This document shows, one piece after another, positions 53,994 through 61,996 of a DNA stretch of 64,000 nucleotides (positions are counted from its first letter, which is position 1; every line of letters begins with the position of its first letter). The DNA comes from Bifidobacterium tissieri (GTDB lineage Bacteria; Actinomycetota; Actinomycetes; Actinomycetales; Bifidobacteriaceae): NCBI RefSeq assembly GCF_002259645.1, contig NZ_MWWV01000009.1:1-64000 (forward strand), in the 5' to 3' direction. The translations under genes and the position numbers were made by a program. The notes under the pieces were generated by a model. It saw only the letters and a list, made by a program, of their open reading frames with translations. It was not told the origin of the DNA and searched no databases.

Positions 53994-55463
53994 ATGGCCG
54001 AACAATCGACCAAACCGCGCGAGACCGACGACGTGCCGGTCCCCGCATCGCTTCGTAAATCACTGAAAAACCGTCACATCCAGCTCATCGCACTCGGCGG
54101 CGCCATCGGCACGGGCCTGTTCTACGGCTCGTCCGAATCCATCGCGCTCGCCGGACCGTCGATCCTGCTGGCCTACCTGATCGGCGGCCTCGCGATCTTC
54201 ATGATCGTGCGTGCGCTGTCCGAAATGTCGGTGGAGGACCCGAAGGCCGGCGCCTTCAGCTACTACGCCACCCAGTACTGGTCCAAGCGAGCCGGATTCG
54301 TGTCCGGATGGAACTACTGGTTCAACTACATCCTCGTGTCGATGGTGGAGCTGTCGGTCGTCGGATCGTTCGTGAACTACTGGTTCCCCGCCATCCCGAC
54401 GTGGGTGTCCGCCGCCGCGTTCCTCATCATCATCGCGGCCGCCAACCTGCTCGGCGTCAGCCAGTTCGGTGAGTTCGAGTTCTGGTTCGCCATCATCAAG
54501 ATCGTGGCCGTGGTGGCCATGATCCTCGGTGGTCTTGCCGTGATCGTCTTCGGCCTGCCCACCGACTCCGGTATCAAGGCCAGCTTCGCCAACTGGTTCA
54601 ACATCGACGGCGGATTCTTCCCGAACGGCCTGATGTCCCACTCCGCAGACGGCACGTGGACCGGTCTGCTCATGGCACTCGTCGTGGTGATGTTCAGCTT
54701 CGGCGGCACCGAGCTCATCGGCATCACCGCCGGCGAGACCGAGGACCCGCGTCGCACGATCCCGCGCGCCACCAACGACATCATCTGGCGAATCCTCGTG
54801 TTCTACATCGGCGCGCTCGGCGTGATCATGGCCGTGGTGCCGTGGAACACGATCGACGGCAAGTCCAGCCCGTTCGTGCAGATCTTCGACTCCGTGGGCG
54901 TGCATGTGGCCGCCGGCATCCTCAACTTCGTGTGCCTCACCGCCGTGATGAGTGTCTACAACTCCGGCCTGTACGCCAACTCGCGCATGCTGTACTCGCT
55001 CGCCAAGCAGGGTAATGCACCCGCCTACCTCGGCAAGCTCAACAAGAACGGCGTGCCCGTGGCCGGCGTGATCACCTCCGCCGTGATCACCGCCATCGCC
55101 GTGGTGGTCGTGTTCCTGTGGCCTGAGTTCGCGTTCAACTACCTGATGTCGATCGCCACGATCGCCGGCGTGATCAACTGGACGATGATCATGATCACCG
55201 AAATGAAGTTCCGCCGCGTGGCCGAGGCCGGCAATTCACCGGAAGATTCCGCACTGCACGGACTCTCCGGCAAGGACGCGCTGGCGGCGATCCACTTCAA
55301 GCTGCCGTTCGCGAAAGTCACCCCGTGGATCGTGCTCGCGTTCCTCGCACTCGTCGTGGTGCTCATGTGCTTCTCGCCGAGCTACCGCGTGGCCGTGATC
55401 GCCGGCGTGATCTGGCTGGTGATCCTGTTCGTCGGCTACCAGCTCACCCAGGTGCGCAAGTAG
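53994..55463 (+). CDS. amino-acid permease (APC superfamily)
   Basis: 489 residues from ATG 53994 (GGAAGGG upstream; the open frame extends to 53844 without a site). Twelve membrane helices. RHIQLIALGGAIGTGLFYGS is the first-helix signature of the amino acid transporter (AAT) family. FSFGGTELIGITAGETEDPR in helix 6 and NSRMLYSLAKQGNAP are further marks. It is likely a proton-coupled importer of neutral, basic or aromatic amino acids; the substrate cannot be read. It was probably the original neighbour of the hydrolase gene, facing it across a palindromic terminator before island 2 arrived. Confidence 0.92.
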   Translation: MAEQSTKPRETDDVPVPASLRKSLKNRHIQLIALGGAIGTGLFYGSSESIALAGPSILLAYLIGGLAIFMIVRALSEMSVEDPKAGAFSYYATQYWSKRAGFVSGWNYWFNYILVSMVELSVVGSFVNYWFPAIPTWVSAAAFLIIIAAANLLGVSQFGEFEFWFAIIKIVAVVAMILGGLAVIVFGLPTDSGIKASFANWFNIDGGFFPNGLMSHSADGTWTGLLMALVVVMFSFGGTELIGITAGETEDPRRTIPRATNDIIWRILVFYIGALGVIMAVVPWNTIDGKSSPFVQIFDSVGVHVAAGILNFVCLTAVMSVYNSGLYANSRMLYSLAKQGNAPAYLGKLNKNGVPVAGVITSAVITAIAVVVVFLWPEFAFNYLMSIATIAGVINWTMIMITEMKFRRVAEAGNSPEDSALHGLSGKDALAAIHFKLPFAKVTPWIVLAFLALVVVLMCFSPSYRVAVIAGVIWLVILFVGYQLTQVRK

Positions 55464-55474
55464 TCGTCGCACAA

Positions 55475-55647
55475 CAGTCAGACAAATACGGGCTGAACAA
55501 GACGAAATCCTGAATTCGTAGTGGGTTACGGACGCTATACGACTCCACAACATCCGTAACCCACTACGAATCGCCGGAACCGTCTTGTTCAGCCCGTATT
55601 TTCGTATACGCCTACGCCGCAGCCCAGAAACAGACGAGCGCGCGGGC
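55475..55647. repeat. long direct repeat copy 1: palindromic terminator plus hydrolase gene end
   Basis: A 173-bp block nearly identical to 59542-59714. It has nested inverted repeats: outer 21-bp arms at 55484-55504 / 55581-55601 and inner 19-bp arms at 55514-55532 / 55553-55571. On the minus strand 55612-55647 encodes ARALVCFWAAA-stop, a duplicate of the hydrolase C-terminus (ARALVRFWAAA). The block ends 3 nt before the stop codon of gene D2. Confidence 0.88.
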
Positions 55648-55650
55648 ATG

Positions 55651-56136
55651 TCATACGACCCGGCATACGGCTCCTGATCGTTCAATCATCGTACGAAATG
55701 CGTCAAGCGAACGGCGAGAAAACGCTCGATATGCAGGATTGCCACATCGTGGCCGATCATCATGGATGACGATCTCTGCCACATTCATCTTTTCAACTGC
55801 GTCGAGGAACTCGTCCAAACCGCTCGCAGTCTGACCAGCGACATCCAGCCATGTAGCATTGACATGGCGGATGATGATTCCCCGTTCGGCATCCCACAAA
55901 TTGTAGGGGTCTCCGAACGGAGACTCGTCAATGGCAAAACCGGACGCATTGATCTTTCCCGATGCGCGGTCGTACTCAGGAGCAGCCTCCGCATTACGAT
56001 GAAAAACGTCATCCTTCATGCGCTGTGCCGTTTCTGAATCTTGATCGTGACTCACATTGCCGCGTCGGATGCCTGTTTCATCCGTCAGATGTTGGTACCA
56101 GACCTCCTTCGGCGCAGATCTCTTGTGCATGCGCAT
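55651..56136 (-). CDS. cassette gene D2, unknown function (island 2)
   Basis: 161 residues; its start overlaps the C2 stop (TAATG). The first ~70 residues are polar and charged (KDDVFHRNAEAAPEYDRASG). The rest contains FGDPYNLWDAERGIIIRHVN, NVAEIVIHDDRPRCGN and a helical end RRSLDAFRTMIERSGAVCRV that resembles D1 of island 1. No known domain was recognised. The stop codon is 3 nt from direct-repeat copy 1, so it is the last gene at the island edge. Confidence 0.65.
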   Translation of the reverse strand: MRMHKRSAPKEVWYQHLTDETGIRRGNVSHDQDSETAQRMKDDVFHRNAEAAPEYDRASGKINASGFAIDESPFGDPYNLWDAERGIIIRHVNATWLDVAGQTASGLDEFLDAVEKMNVAEIVIHDDRPRCGNPAYRAFSRRSLDAFRTMIERSGAVCRVV

Positions 56137-56489
56137 TAGAACACCAGTTCTACGAACGTGTGGTGCTCCTGAGCGACCCGAAGTGCATCGATCAAGGTAT
56201 GCAGACCACTGCGTTCCACGTCATTGGTACACTTCTTCAATGCAGTTTCTGCCATAGTCAGAGCGGTATCAATATATTGCGCGGGAAGTTCCTCATCCTC
56301 GTATTCGTCAATGATAATCCGGAATGCAAAATTGTAGGCGTCCCACAGGGGGCTGAGCGCATTGTATTCGGCCTGCCGCAGTTCAAACGTCGCACAGTGC
56401 TCGGTATCAAAATCCGCGTACTGCATATCCTGTTCCCCCTGAGCATCCAGCGGAACGAACAGGTTGTACCCTTCATCGATTTCGCTCAT
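56136..56489 (-). CDS. cassette gene C2, unknown function (island 2)
   Basis: 117 residues, strongly acidic (NLFVPLDAQGEQDMQYADFD) and mostly helical. The last 55 residues align without gaps to those of C1 in island 1. It starts 9 nt after the B2 stop and overlaps D2, so it is translated within the A-B-C-D unit. No domain or motif known to me. Confidence 0.68.
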   Translation of the reverse strand: MSEIDEGYNLFVPLDAQGEQDMQYADFDTEHCATFELRQAEYNALSPLWDAYNFAFRIIIDEYEDEELPAQYIDTALTMAETALKKCTNDVERSGLHTLIDALRVAQEHHTFVELVF

Positions 56490-56498
56490 GGAAATACC

Positions 56499-56945
56499 TC
56501 ATCCCCTCATTCCTGGACGTTTCTTAATGCGGAAATGCGTCAGTCTCATGGCGGATTCTTTGTCACGACGCTCCAACTTGCCATTGACGAGGACAAACCT
56601 AACGTCGTTGCCATTCAAATCCACGAAAACGCGCTTCTTCTTGGGGAAGTTTCGTATGTCCTGAATTCGTAAGTACCCACCTGCAGAGTCGGCGACAATT
56701 TCGTAACGTCCACGTGGATCTACGAAATGCACCTTGACACCGGATTTCTTCACCTGAGCACCGGGAGTGAATCTTGCAATCACTTCATTGATATCAACTT
56801 CCCGCCAATTCTGTTTGTACAGTGCGGTTCTCGTACGCCCACGAGCGAATGCATAAGCCAAGACGCTGTCGCCACCAAGAAGTCGTCGTGCGGCTTCCGC
56901 TCGCTGCTCTGCCGCAGCAGACGAATACGATGATTTGACGTCCAT
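56499..56945 (-). CDS. cassette gene B2, unknown function (island 2)
   Basis: 148 residues starting 2 nt after the A2 stop. It is basic, with an N-terminal Ala/Arg-rich helix and a probable small beta barrel: INEVIARFTPGAQVKKSGVK, GRYEIVADSAGGYLRIQDIR, RVFVDLNGNDVR, then THFRIKKRPGMR. The GYLRI-x-D, F-V-x-L-x-G and THF-x-I-x-KR-x-x-MR blocks recur in B1 of island 1. The charge and fold suggest a nucleic-acid-binding role, but this is only inference. No family was recognised. Confidence 0.7.
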   Translation of the reverse strand: MDVKSSYSSAAAEQRAEAARRLLGGDSVLAYAFARGRTRTALYKQNWREVDINEVIARFTPGAQVKKSGVKVHFVDPRGRYEIVADSAGGYLRIQDIRNFPKKKRVFVDLNGNDVRFVLVNGKLERRDKESAMRLTHFRIKKRPGMRG

Positions 56946-56947
56946 GC

Positions 56948-57640
56948 CTATGCCTCCTTTCTGAGTTGCGAAGCAGCATATGAACGTTTGCGATACTCCC
57001 GGAAGTGGGAGTAGGGAGTGTCGAATTCGTTAAGGATCTGCTCGTATCGCTCCGGCAGCGGACCGTAGATAAACAAGCGCTTCGGCATGGTGATAAGCAG
57101 TTTCGTACGCAACATGAGTTCGCCATATTGAGCCTCTTCCTTGCCGCCGCGCGAACATCCGAGAGTACCGACTGCAAACGTGGATCCCTGTGGATATACA
57201 CGCAATGCGGAGATTGTGGACTGATCGCCGATACGCCAGTTCGGAACGATTTGCACACCGTGCAGACCGAGCCAAATGGTGGCCATCATACTAAGGATGA
57301 TGTTGAACCGCTGAAGTTCAGGGTCCATACCAATGCGGGGGCTGAGATCGAAGCCAGTAACCCCAAGGAATTCCCGGTATGCAGGCAGGTCACTTTCAAG
57401 GTGAAACAGCCTACGGTACAGAAGCTCGTCATCCATGAACATGACGACGACTGTATTCTCGGGGGACTCCACTCTGCGACGATTCTTCCAATCAATCATG
57501 TCAGCGATATCATTTGTACCGCAGTCCAGCATGATATGTTCCGGAAACACGGGGTATCCGTCTTTAGTGAACTTGATACCGGACGCCAGGAGTTCTCCAC
57601 AAAGGTGAGCGAAGAGCTCAAAGAGCGTAAATCTGGTCAT
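56948..57640 (-). CDS. cassette gene A2, DUF4417 family (island 2)
   Basis: 230 residues from ATG 57640 (AAAGGAAGAA upstream; the frame opens at 57670). DUF4417 landmarks: NTVVVMFMDDELLYRRLFHL, FLGVTGFDLSPRIGMDPELQ, IWLGLHGVQIVPNWRIGDQS and TFAVGTLGCSRGGKEEAQYG. It ends with FIYGPLPERYEQILNEFDTP. The fold and activity are unknown; relatives sit on phages and mobile elements. It is the first of four closely packed genes (A-B-C-D). GC content is lower than that of the flanking chromosome. Confidence 0.82.
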   Translation of the reverse strand: MTRFTLFELFAHLCGELLASGIKFTKDGYPVFPEHIMLDCGTNDIADMIDWKNRRRVESPENTVVVMFMDDELLYRRLFHLESDLPAYREFLGVTGFDLSPRIGMDPELQRFNIILSMMATIWLGLHGVQIVPNWRIGDQSTISALRVYPQGSTFAVGTLGCSRGGKEEAQYGELMLRTKLLITMPKRLFIYGPLPERYEQILNEFDTPYSHFREYRKRSYAASQLRKEA

Positions 57641-57752
57641 TTCTTCCTTTCCCTGAAAGAAAAGTAACAAATGTTAACAATTCGCTTCAGGAGAGGAAGA
57701 TAACGTGAGATAATGTGCTTTGCAGGTGACACATCATCTTTAGTCATCTTCC

Positions 57753-57786
57753 AGCGCGACGGATTATTGGCGTAATTCGTCGCGCT
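57753..57786. terminator. hairpin downstream of gene E2
   Basis: A perfect 9-bp stem AGCGCGACG/CGTCGCGCT with a 16-nt loop lies between gene E2 and the A2 start. Pyrimidines follow on the plus side (TTTCCTTT) but not on the minus side, so termination or attenuation of E2 transcription is uncertain. Confidence 0.5.
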
Positions 57787-57814
57787 TTCCTTTAGCGTAC
57801 AGAAATGCAGTGGA

Positions 57815-58219
57815 CTAATCCGCTGCCGTACTTCTCCTTTCTATCGGGGTCCAAGTAGTGAGGTCAAAGATCAGCGCATTGTCTTCCGGGTAATATCTAC
57901 CACCGACTTTTCTCCCTTTGTCCTCCAAGTCCCATCCAGTTATCGTCTGGATGGAGTCCTTAAGGTCAGTATTGTTCCAACGAACTCCCGCTCGAGCCGA
58001 TCGTCCATCTCGCAAGAACGGACGCGCCCCTTGCGCCTTTTCATCACAGGGCGTCAAAGCCAGCTTGAGGTTTGTTTTGTCAACAAGGACTACAACGAAT
58101 GCAGGGGAACACAGCTTCTCAACAACCGTCTTATTGAAGTTGATCCCGTCCTTCGTGACCGACATGGTCGGCACACCTGTCACATAAGGCAACACTTCAA
58201 ATGAATCCAGCAACCCCAT
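57815..58219 (-). CDS. gene E2, unknown function (island 2)
   Basis: 134 residues from ATG 58219 preceded by GGGAG; the open frame to 58438 is upstream DNA. A TACAAT box ~40 nt upstream resembles a -10 element. Sequence: TMSVTKDGINFNKTVVEKLC then SPAFVVVLVDKTNLKLALTP, later VRWNNTDLKDSIQTITGWDL and ALIFDLTTWTPI. It resembles small proteins on Firmicutes mobile elements that begin with an SVTKxGxxFNKxxxEKL block, but I know no function for them. It is the first gene of island 2, in the same direction as A-B-C-D. Confidence 0.7.
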   Translation of the reverse strand: MGLLDSFEVLPYVTGVPTMSVTKDGINFNKTVVEKLCSPAFVVVLVDKTNLKLALTPCDEKAQGARPFLRDGRSARAGVRWNNTDLKDSIQTITGWDLEDKGRKVGGRYYPEDNALIFDLTTWTPIERRSTAAD

Positions 58220-58729
58220 TTTCAACTCCCTTGACTGCGTACCCCCTACCTCTGATGATTGTACACCACTTTCACCTAATTGCCATCCAGATATGTGGAT
58301 GGTTCGCGTTTTCTGCTTCTTCTCAATCGTTTTTTCTCCATAAGGCAATGAAGGATGGCGCAGATTGGGCGAATACAGCTCTAGTGACATTTGGTCAAAA
58401 CAAGCATTGGTTAGCGGCAGCTGAATAGACTTTGCCAAGTAGAGCCAAACGACAATCCAACACGAAGACCTTATGCGGGCATTTAACTCTGAATGGAATC
58501 AGGTCACTAGGGGGGGGGATGATACTTCGATTGCCAATCGCCATGTAGAAGCAAGAGAAATGGCAAATACGGACCAAATGACGTCTACTACATACGCATT
58601 CATATATCTTATCGGCATTCAGCCATTTGGCAGACAACAGAATAACCAAAGAGCTCCTTTGAGCTCACAGACTCAACTACTCGTCAGTGAACCACCTACC
58701 AAGAAAAGATAAAGATATAGCCCCCTTAT
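58220..58729. other. upstream region of gene E2 with a G9 tract
   Basis: No convincing gene. A run of nine G (58510-58518) stands out in otherwise AT-rich DNA. Minus-strand frames through it (84 residues at most) lack ribosome sites. Confidence 0.45.
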
Positions 58730-58847
58730 GGACGCTTCTAAGCCTCACAACGTCCGTGACCCACTACGAATCGCCGGAACCGTCTTGTTCAGCCCGTATT
58801 TTCGTATACGCCTATGCCGCAGCCCAGAAACGGACAAGCGCGCGGGC
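58730..58847. repeat. long direct repeat copy 2 (truncated)
   Basis: A 118-bp partial copy of the 173-bp repeat: it keeps the inner right arm, the outer right arm (AGCCCGTATTTTCGTATACG) and the duplicated hydrolase gene end, but lacks the left half. It marks the right edge of island 2 and the left edge of a second, ~700-bp insert. Confidence 0.85.
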
Positions 58848-59156
58848 GACAAGTTCAACGCTTCGCCGTTCGGACGCGGCACATTCAAACATCTTGGCCG
58901 GCAGACTTACGCCCGCCCTAATTCTCGGCATCGCCCTTGTCCTCAAACGTAGACGAGCCTTTTGCCATTGCGGCTAATGCAAAGTTACCGTGGAATCAAG
59001 CAACATACGTTGCCCAATTCCACAATCCACAATCCACAACGAGGTGAATAATGGACACAACCCGTTCTCGAGCGTTCACAACAGCAATAGCCGTACTGCA
59101 GGCGATTTTGGCGAGGCATTCCCCTCGATGATAACGCACAGCATCAAGGAGGATCC
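58848..59156. other. left part of the second insert
   Basis: No intact gene. One plus-strand frame ends NILAGRLTPALILGIALVLK then RRRAFCHCG-stop (to ~58977), which looks like the C-terminal end of a membrane protein without its beginning, so it may be a gene fragment. Confidence 0.4.
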
Positions 59157-59492
59157 ATGCAGCTCCGACTGTCGTCCGTAGCCAAAGCGATCGGCTTTGT
59201 CTTCATAATCTGCGGGATGATGAGCCAACGTTCATCCGCACGTCTTTCAACGCCACTCCTGTGCATGGGAGCCGTAACAATGCTATTCGGATTCCTTTGG
59301 GAGAATCTCCACGACCAGCAGCGCTCGGTTCCCGCACGCTGGGCGGATGGCATACTTGCATTGGCGTGGATCTCGGCGCTGCTAATCCACACGATATTCG
59401 GGTTCCCGTTCTGCTGGATCATTGCAGCATGCGCAATCCTCCTTCAGATCACGCTACGGCACATTTTGCAGACGAAACAAGACGGCAAATAG
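59157..59492 (+). CDS. small integral membrane protein
   Basis: 111 residues; AAGGAGG is ideally placed before the ATG. Four hydrophobic segments (about residues 9-24, 33-48, 64-78 and 82-102) with short basic loops and a basic C-terminus. No family was recognised. It is the only intact gene between direct-repeat copies 2 and 3, so it arrived or was retained as separate cargo at the hydrolase hotspot. It could be an immunity-like or stress membrane protein, but there is no specific evidence. Confidence 0.7.
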   Translation: MQLRLSSVAKAIGFVFIICGMMSQRSSARLSTPLLCMGAVTMLFGFLWENLHDQQRSVPARWADGILALAWISALLIHTIFGFPFCWIIAACAILLQITLRHILQTKQDGK

Positions 59493-59541
59493 CCTCTACC
59501 TGCCGCACTACACACCGTACGCCGCGCCACACCGTCGACGG

Positions 59542-59714
59542 CAGTCAGGCAAATACGGGCCGAACAAGACGAAATCCCGAATTCGTAGTGGGTTACGGAC
59601 GCTATACGACTCCAAAACGTCCGTAACCCACTACGAATCGCCGGAACCGTCATGTTCAGCCCGTATTTTCGTATACGCCTACGCCGCAGCCCAGAAACGG
59701 ACGAGCGCGCGGGC
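59542..59714. repeat. long direct repeat copy 3, at the intact hydrolase 3' end
   Basis: The native copy: palindromic terminator (inner arms 59581-59601 / 59618-59638) plus the last 36 nt of the hydrolase gene. It differs from copy 1 at only a handful of positions. Confidence 0.88.
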
Positions 59715-60656
59715 GAAGTCCTCGGGCTGATCGTCCTGGGCAAGGTGGGCGGCATCCTCGAACACCACCGGCGTGATACCAAGCGCGGCCGCCTCGGCAT
59801 CGTAGACCTCGTTCGGCCAGACGTCATCGTTTCTGCCATACATGATGTTGATCGGCACACCGTGTTTCACGTGAAACATATTGAGTTCCTCGGTCACGTC
59901 ATCGAACTTCGTCATGAAATCGGCGACCGACGCCAGATGGTACTTTGATGACGCATGCATGCACTGACGGAACAATTCCGCCAGACGATCGGCCTGCGGC
60001 TCATCGCGGAGCTTGGGACGGTACGCCCAGTACATCGACATCGAGCCAAGAAGACGGATCAGAAACGGCCCCGCCTTGATCACCGGCGACAGCTTCACCG
60101 GAACCGCGCCCGAATCAAACATCGTCAGCGAGCGCAGCAACTCCGGCCGCCGCAACGCCACACGCCGAGCCACCACTCCCCCGAAACTGTGCCCCACCAG
60201 ATCGATCGGGCGATCCGCTGCACCCAGACGCTCCAGAACCTCGCATCCGTCGGCCACGAAATCGTTCAGCTCATAGGCGTGGCGGTCGTTCGGCGCCGCG
60301 GAATCGGCCTGACCGCGTTGGGAATATGCGACGATGGCGACGTCGTGGGGATCGAAGTCGGGACGGGCGGCAGGCGGTGCCGGGAATGGAGACGGTGACG
60401 ATGACGCATCACCCAGCGACGCCTCATAACCGCTACGCAGCTCCCGCCACAGATACGGGAAGAACGGGATGAAATCCTCCTTGGAACCGGTATATCCCGG
60501 AATGAACACGGCCACGCGCTTCGCCGTATCGAGATTGCGCGACGCCATCGCCGTGAGCCGTCCCACCGAGCAGTCGATGCCGAACGTACGCATGAATCCG
60601 GGCGTATCGAACGGACCGAACTGCGGCACCCGCGGAAACCGGAATCCATCGACCAT
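59679..60656 (-). CDS. alpha/beta hydrolase
   Basis: 325 residues from ATG 60656 (AGGAGG seven bases upstream; the open frame runs to 60728). Serine hydrolase fold: oxyanion region FIPGYTGSKEDF (~50), nucleophile elbow DLVGHSFGGVVARR (Ser ~160), acid in YGRNDDVWPNE and catalytic His in FEDAAHLAQDDQPEDF. An Ala/Pro/Ser-rich insertion (~85-105) is unusual. The substrate is unknown. The gene contains a perfect parS site, translated as MFHVKH, and its 3' end is the duplicated hotspot used by island 2. Confidence 0.9.
   Translation of the reverse strand: MVDGFRFPRVPQFGPFDTPGFMRTFGIDCSVGRLTAMASRNLDTAKRVAVFIPGYTGSKEDFIPFFPYLWRELRSGYEASLGDASSSPSPFPAPPAARPDFDPHDVAIVAYSQRGQADSAAPNDRHAYELNDFVADGCEVLERLGAADRPIDLVGHSFGGVVARRVALRRPELLRSLTMFDSGAVPVKLSPVIKAGPFLIRLLGSMSMYWAYRPKLRDEPQADRLAELFRQCMHASSKYHLASVADFMTKFDDVTEELNMFHVKHGVPINIMYGRNDDVWPNEVYDAEAAALGITPVVFEDAAHLAQDDQPEDFARALVRFWAAA
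59863..59878. other. parS site (ParB/Spo0J binding)
   Basis: TGTTTCACGTGAAACA is a perfect match to the 16-bp bacterial parS consensus. It is embedded in the hydrolase coding sequence. A two-mismatch relative lies at 53922-53937 and a weaker one at 52274-52289. Confidence 0.85.
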
Positions 60657-60887
60657 GACGCACCTCCTGATGCTTTCCACCATACGGTGTATCACATCGA
60701 GGACACCACCACGCCCCGCGCCAACCACTTCAACCGCACCAGTTCAGCCGCACCGCCTCCGCGACGTTTCGCCAAAGCACCGCCAGCGACTCCGCCCTAA
60801 CCACAACTTCACCGAGAACCATCCGCCGACAGACGGTAACAGGTACGCAATGGTGTACATTCGTGTAATTTGGTACGCATTCGTGCA

Positions 60888-61538
60888 TTATCGCAGATTG
60901 CCGAGAGGGTCGCGACCGCACGTGTAGACCTGATCGTTCACGCCGCCGGTTTCCGGGTCCGGCGTATACGGACCGGTGCGATTCTCGGAATCCCGTTCGT
61001 ACTCATCCTTCGTATACGTCTTGTCGACCAGGCCGTTATCGATCAGACATTGGATCGTCGCCGACGTCAGATCGCGCGCATCCGGATTACGTAGCGCTTC
61101 GAAATAGACGTTATAGACGTCGGCGAATCCTTGATTCGTATCGCATTTTCTCGCCACGTCTTCGGTCTCGCCATCGACGTTTGCATTACGGGGGATCACG
61201 GTCGCCGTCAGATCGTCGTCGTAGAGAATGTCGTATCCCGCGGCCGCATAGCAGTCCATCTGCTGACGTTGCAGATCGTTCATCTCCTGCGCCGTGATGA
61301 CACCGTCCTTCATGATGTCGGCGATCATGGCGGAATGCGTGCGCTGCTGGATGTCCGTCAACGCTCTCATTTGCGATGACGCCAGCCGAACCGTATCCCG
61401 CGTGAATGCCTCACTTCCACGCGACGACACACCCTTCGCCGACGACGTGCCGCCGCACCCGGCAAGCGATACGCACAGCAGTAGCGCGAGGATCGCAAAT
61501 ACACGTCCACGAAGGCACTGTTCACGCACAATAATCAT
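60888..61538 (-). CDS. secreted lipoprotein of unknown function
   Basis: 216 residues. The signal peptide ends with the lipobox SLAGC (Cys ~28). The mature part is mostly helical with four to five cysteines (QMDCYAAAGY, ARKCDTNQG, ATIQCLIDNG, QVYTCGRDP) that could form disulphides outside the cell. No known domain. The start overlaps the previous stop (TAATG), so it is coupled to the small secreted protein gene and lies downstream of the sensor kinase. Confidence 0.8.
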   Translation of the reverse strand: MIIVREQCLRGRVFAILALLLCVSLAGCGGTSSAKGVSSRGSEAFTRDTVRLASSQMRALTDIQQRTHSAMIADIMKDGVITAQEMNDLQRQQMDCYAAAGYDILYDDDLTATVIPRNANVDGETEDVARKCDTNQGFADVYNVYFEALRNPDARDLTSATIQCLIDNGLVDKTYTKDEYERDSENRTGPYTPDPETGGVNDQVYTCGRDPLGNLR

Positions 61539-61921
61539 TAGGAATTTTCCGACCTATCCAACACCTGAGTCCAATATGCCTTGATTCGCTTGGTATCAGA
61601 AGAAGTAAGCACAACCTTGCTCACTCCTGGCCCATACCCAATATTCTGAAATGGCTTCACCGTCCCACCGTGGAAGCTCTTCTTGGTCCATCCGTAGCTG
61701 ATGGTCACCCAGTGTCGGATACCGCCATCGCAATCGATATTGCGGCTCATAACCGTATCCGTGTGATACGTGCAGAACCGCATCAGCTGCGCGGTATCTG
61801 CCCGAGCGGTCGGTACCACTCCAAATGACCCCAGCGCGAAAAGCAAGGCAATACCAGCGGCCATGCGAGATCTCATGGCACGTCGTCGGACCGGAAAGGC
61901 ACTTCGCTGCGTCTTCATCAT
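61538..61921 (-). CDS. small secreted protein
   Basis: 127 residues from ATG 61921 with AGGAG at good distance (a GTG at 61927 is possible). A basic N-terminus and hydrophobic core are followed by a cleavage site near PTARADTAQ (~41-42). The ~85-residue mature protein has two Cys (RFCTYHTD, NIDCDGGI) and is Gly/Tyr/Trp-rich (HWVTISYGWTKKSFHGG). I considered lactococcin-972-type bacteriocins, but the characteristic pattern is missing. Genes for a lipoprotein and a two-component system flank it. Confidence 0.75.
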   Translation of the reverse strand: MMKTQRSAFPVRRRAMRSRMAAGIALLFALGSFGVVPTARADTAQLMRFCTYHTDTVMSRNIDCDGGIRHWVTISYGWTKKSFHGGTVKPFQNIGYGPGVSKVVLTSSDTKRIKAYWTQVLDRSENS

Positions 61922-61996
61922 TGCCACTCCTCTCTGGAGACTTCGTCGTAATCCCGACCGTAAAGGTGCGTGGCGGATACGGCAAGGAGGTTGTCC

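Noticed and set aside
61538-61921. Lactococcin-972-type bacteriocin
   Set aside because: Size and secretion fit, but the characteristic GGTW...SNY...KxH pattern of that family is not seen.
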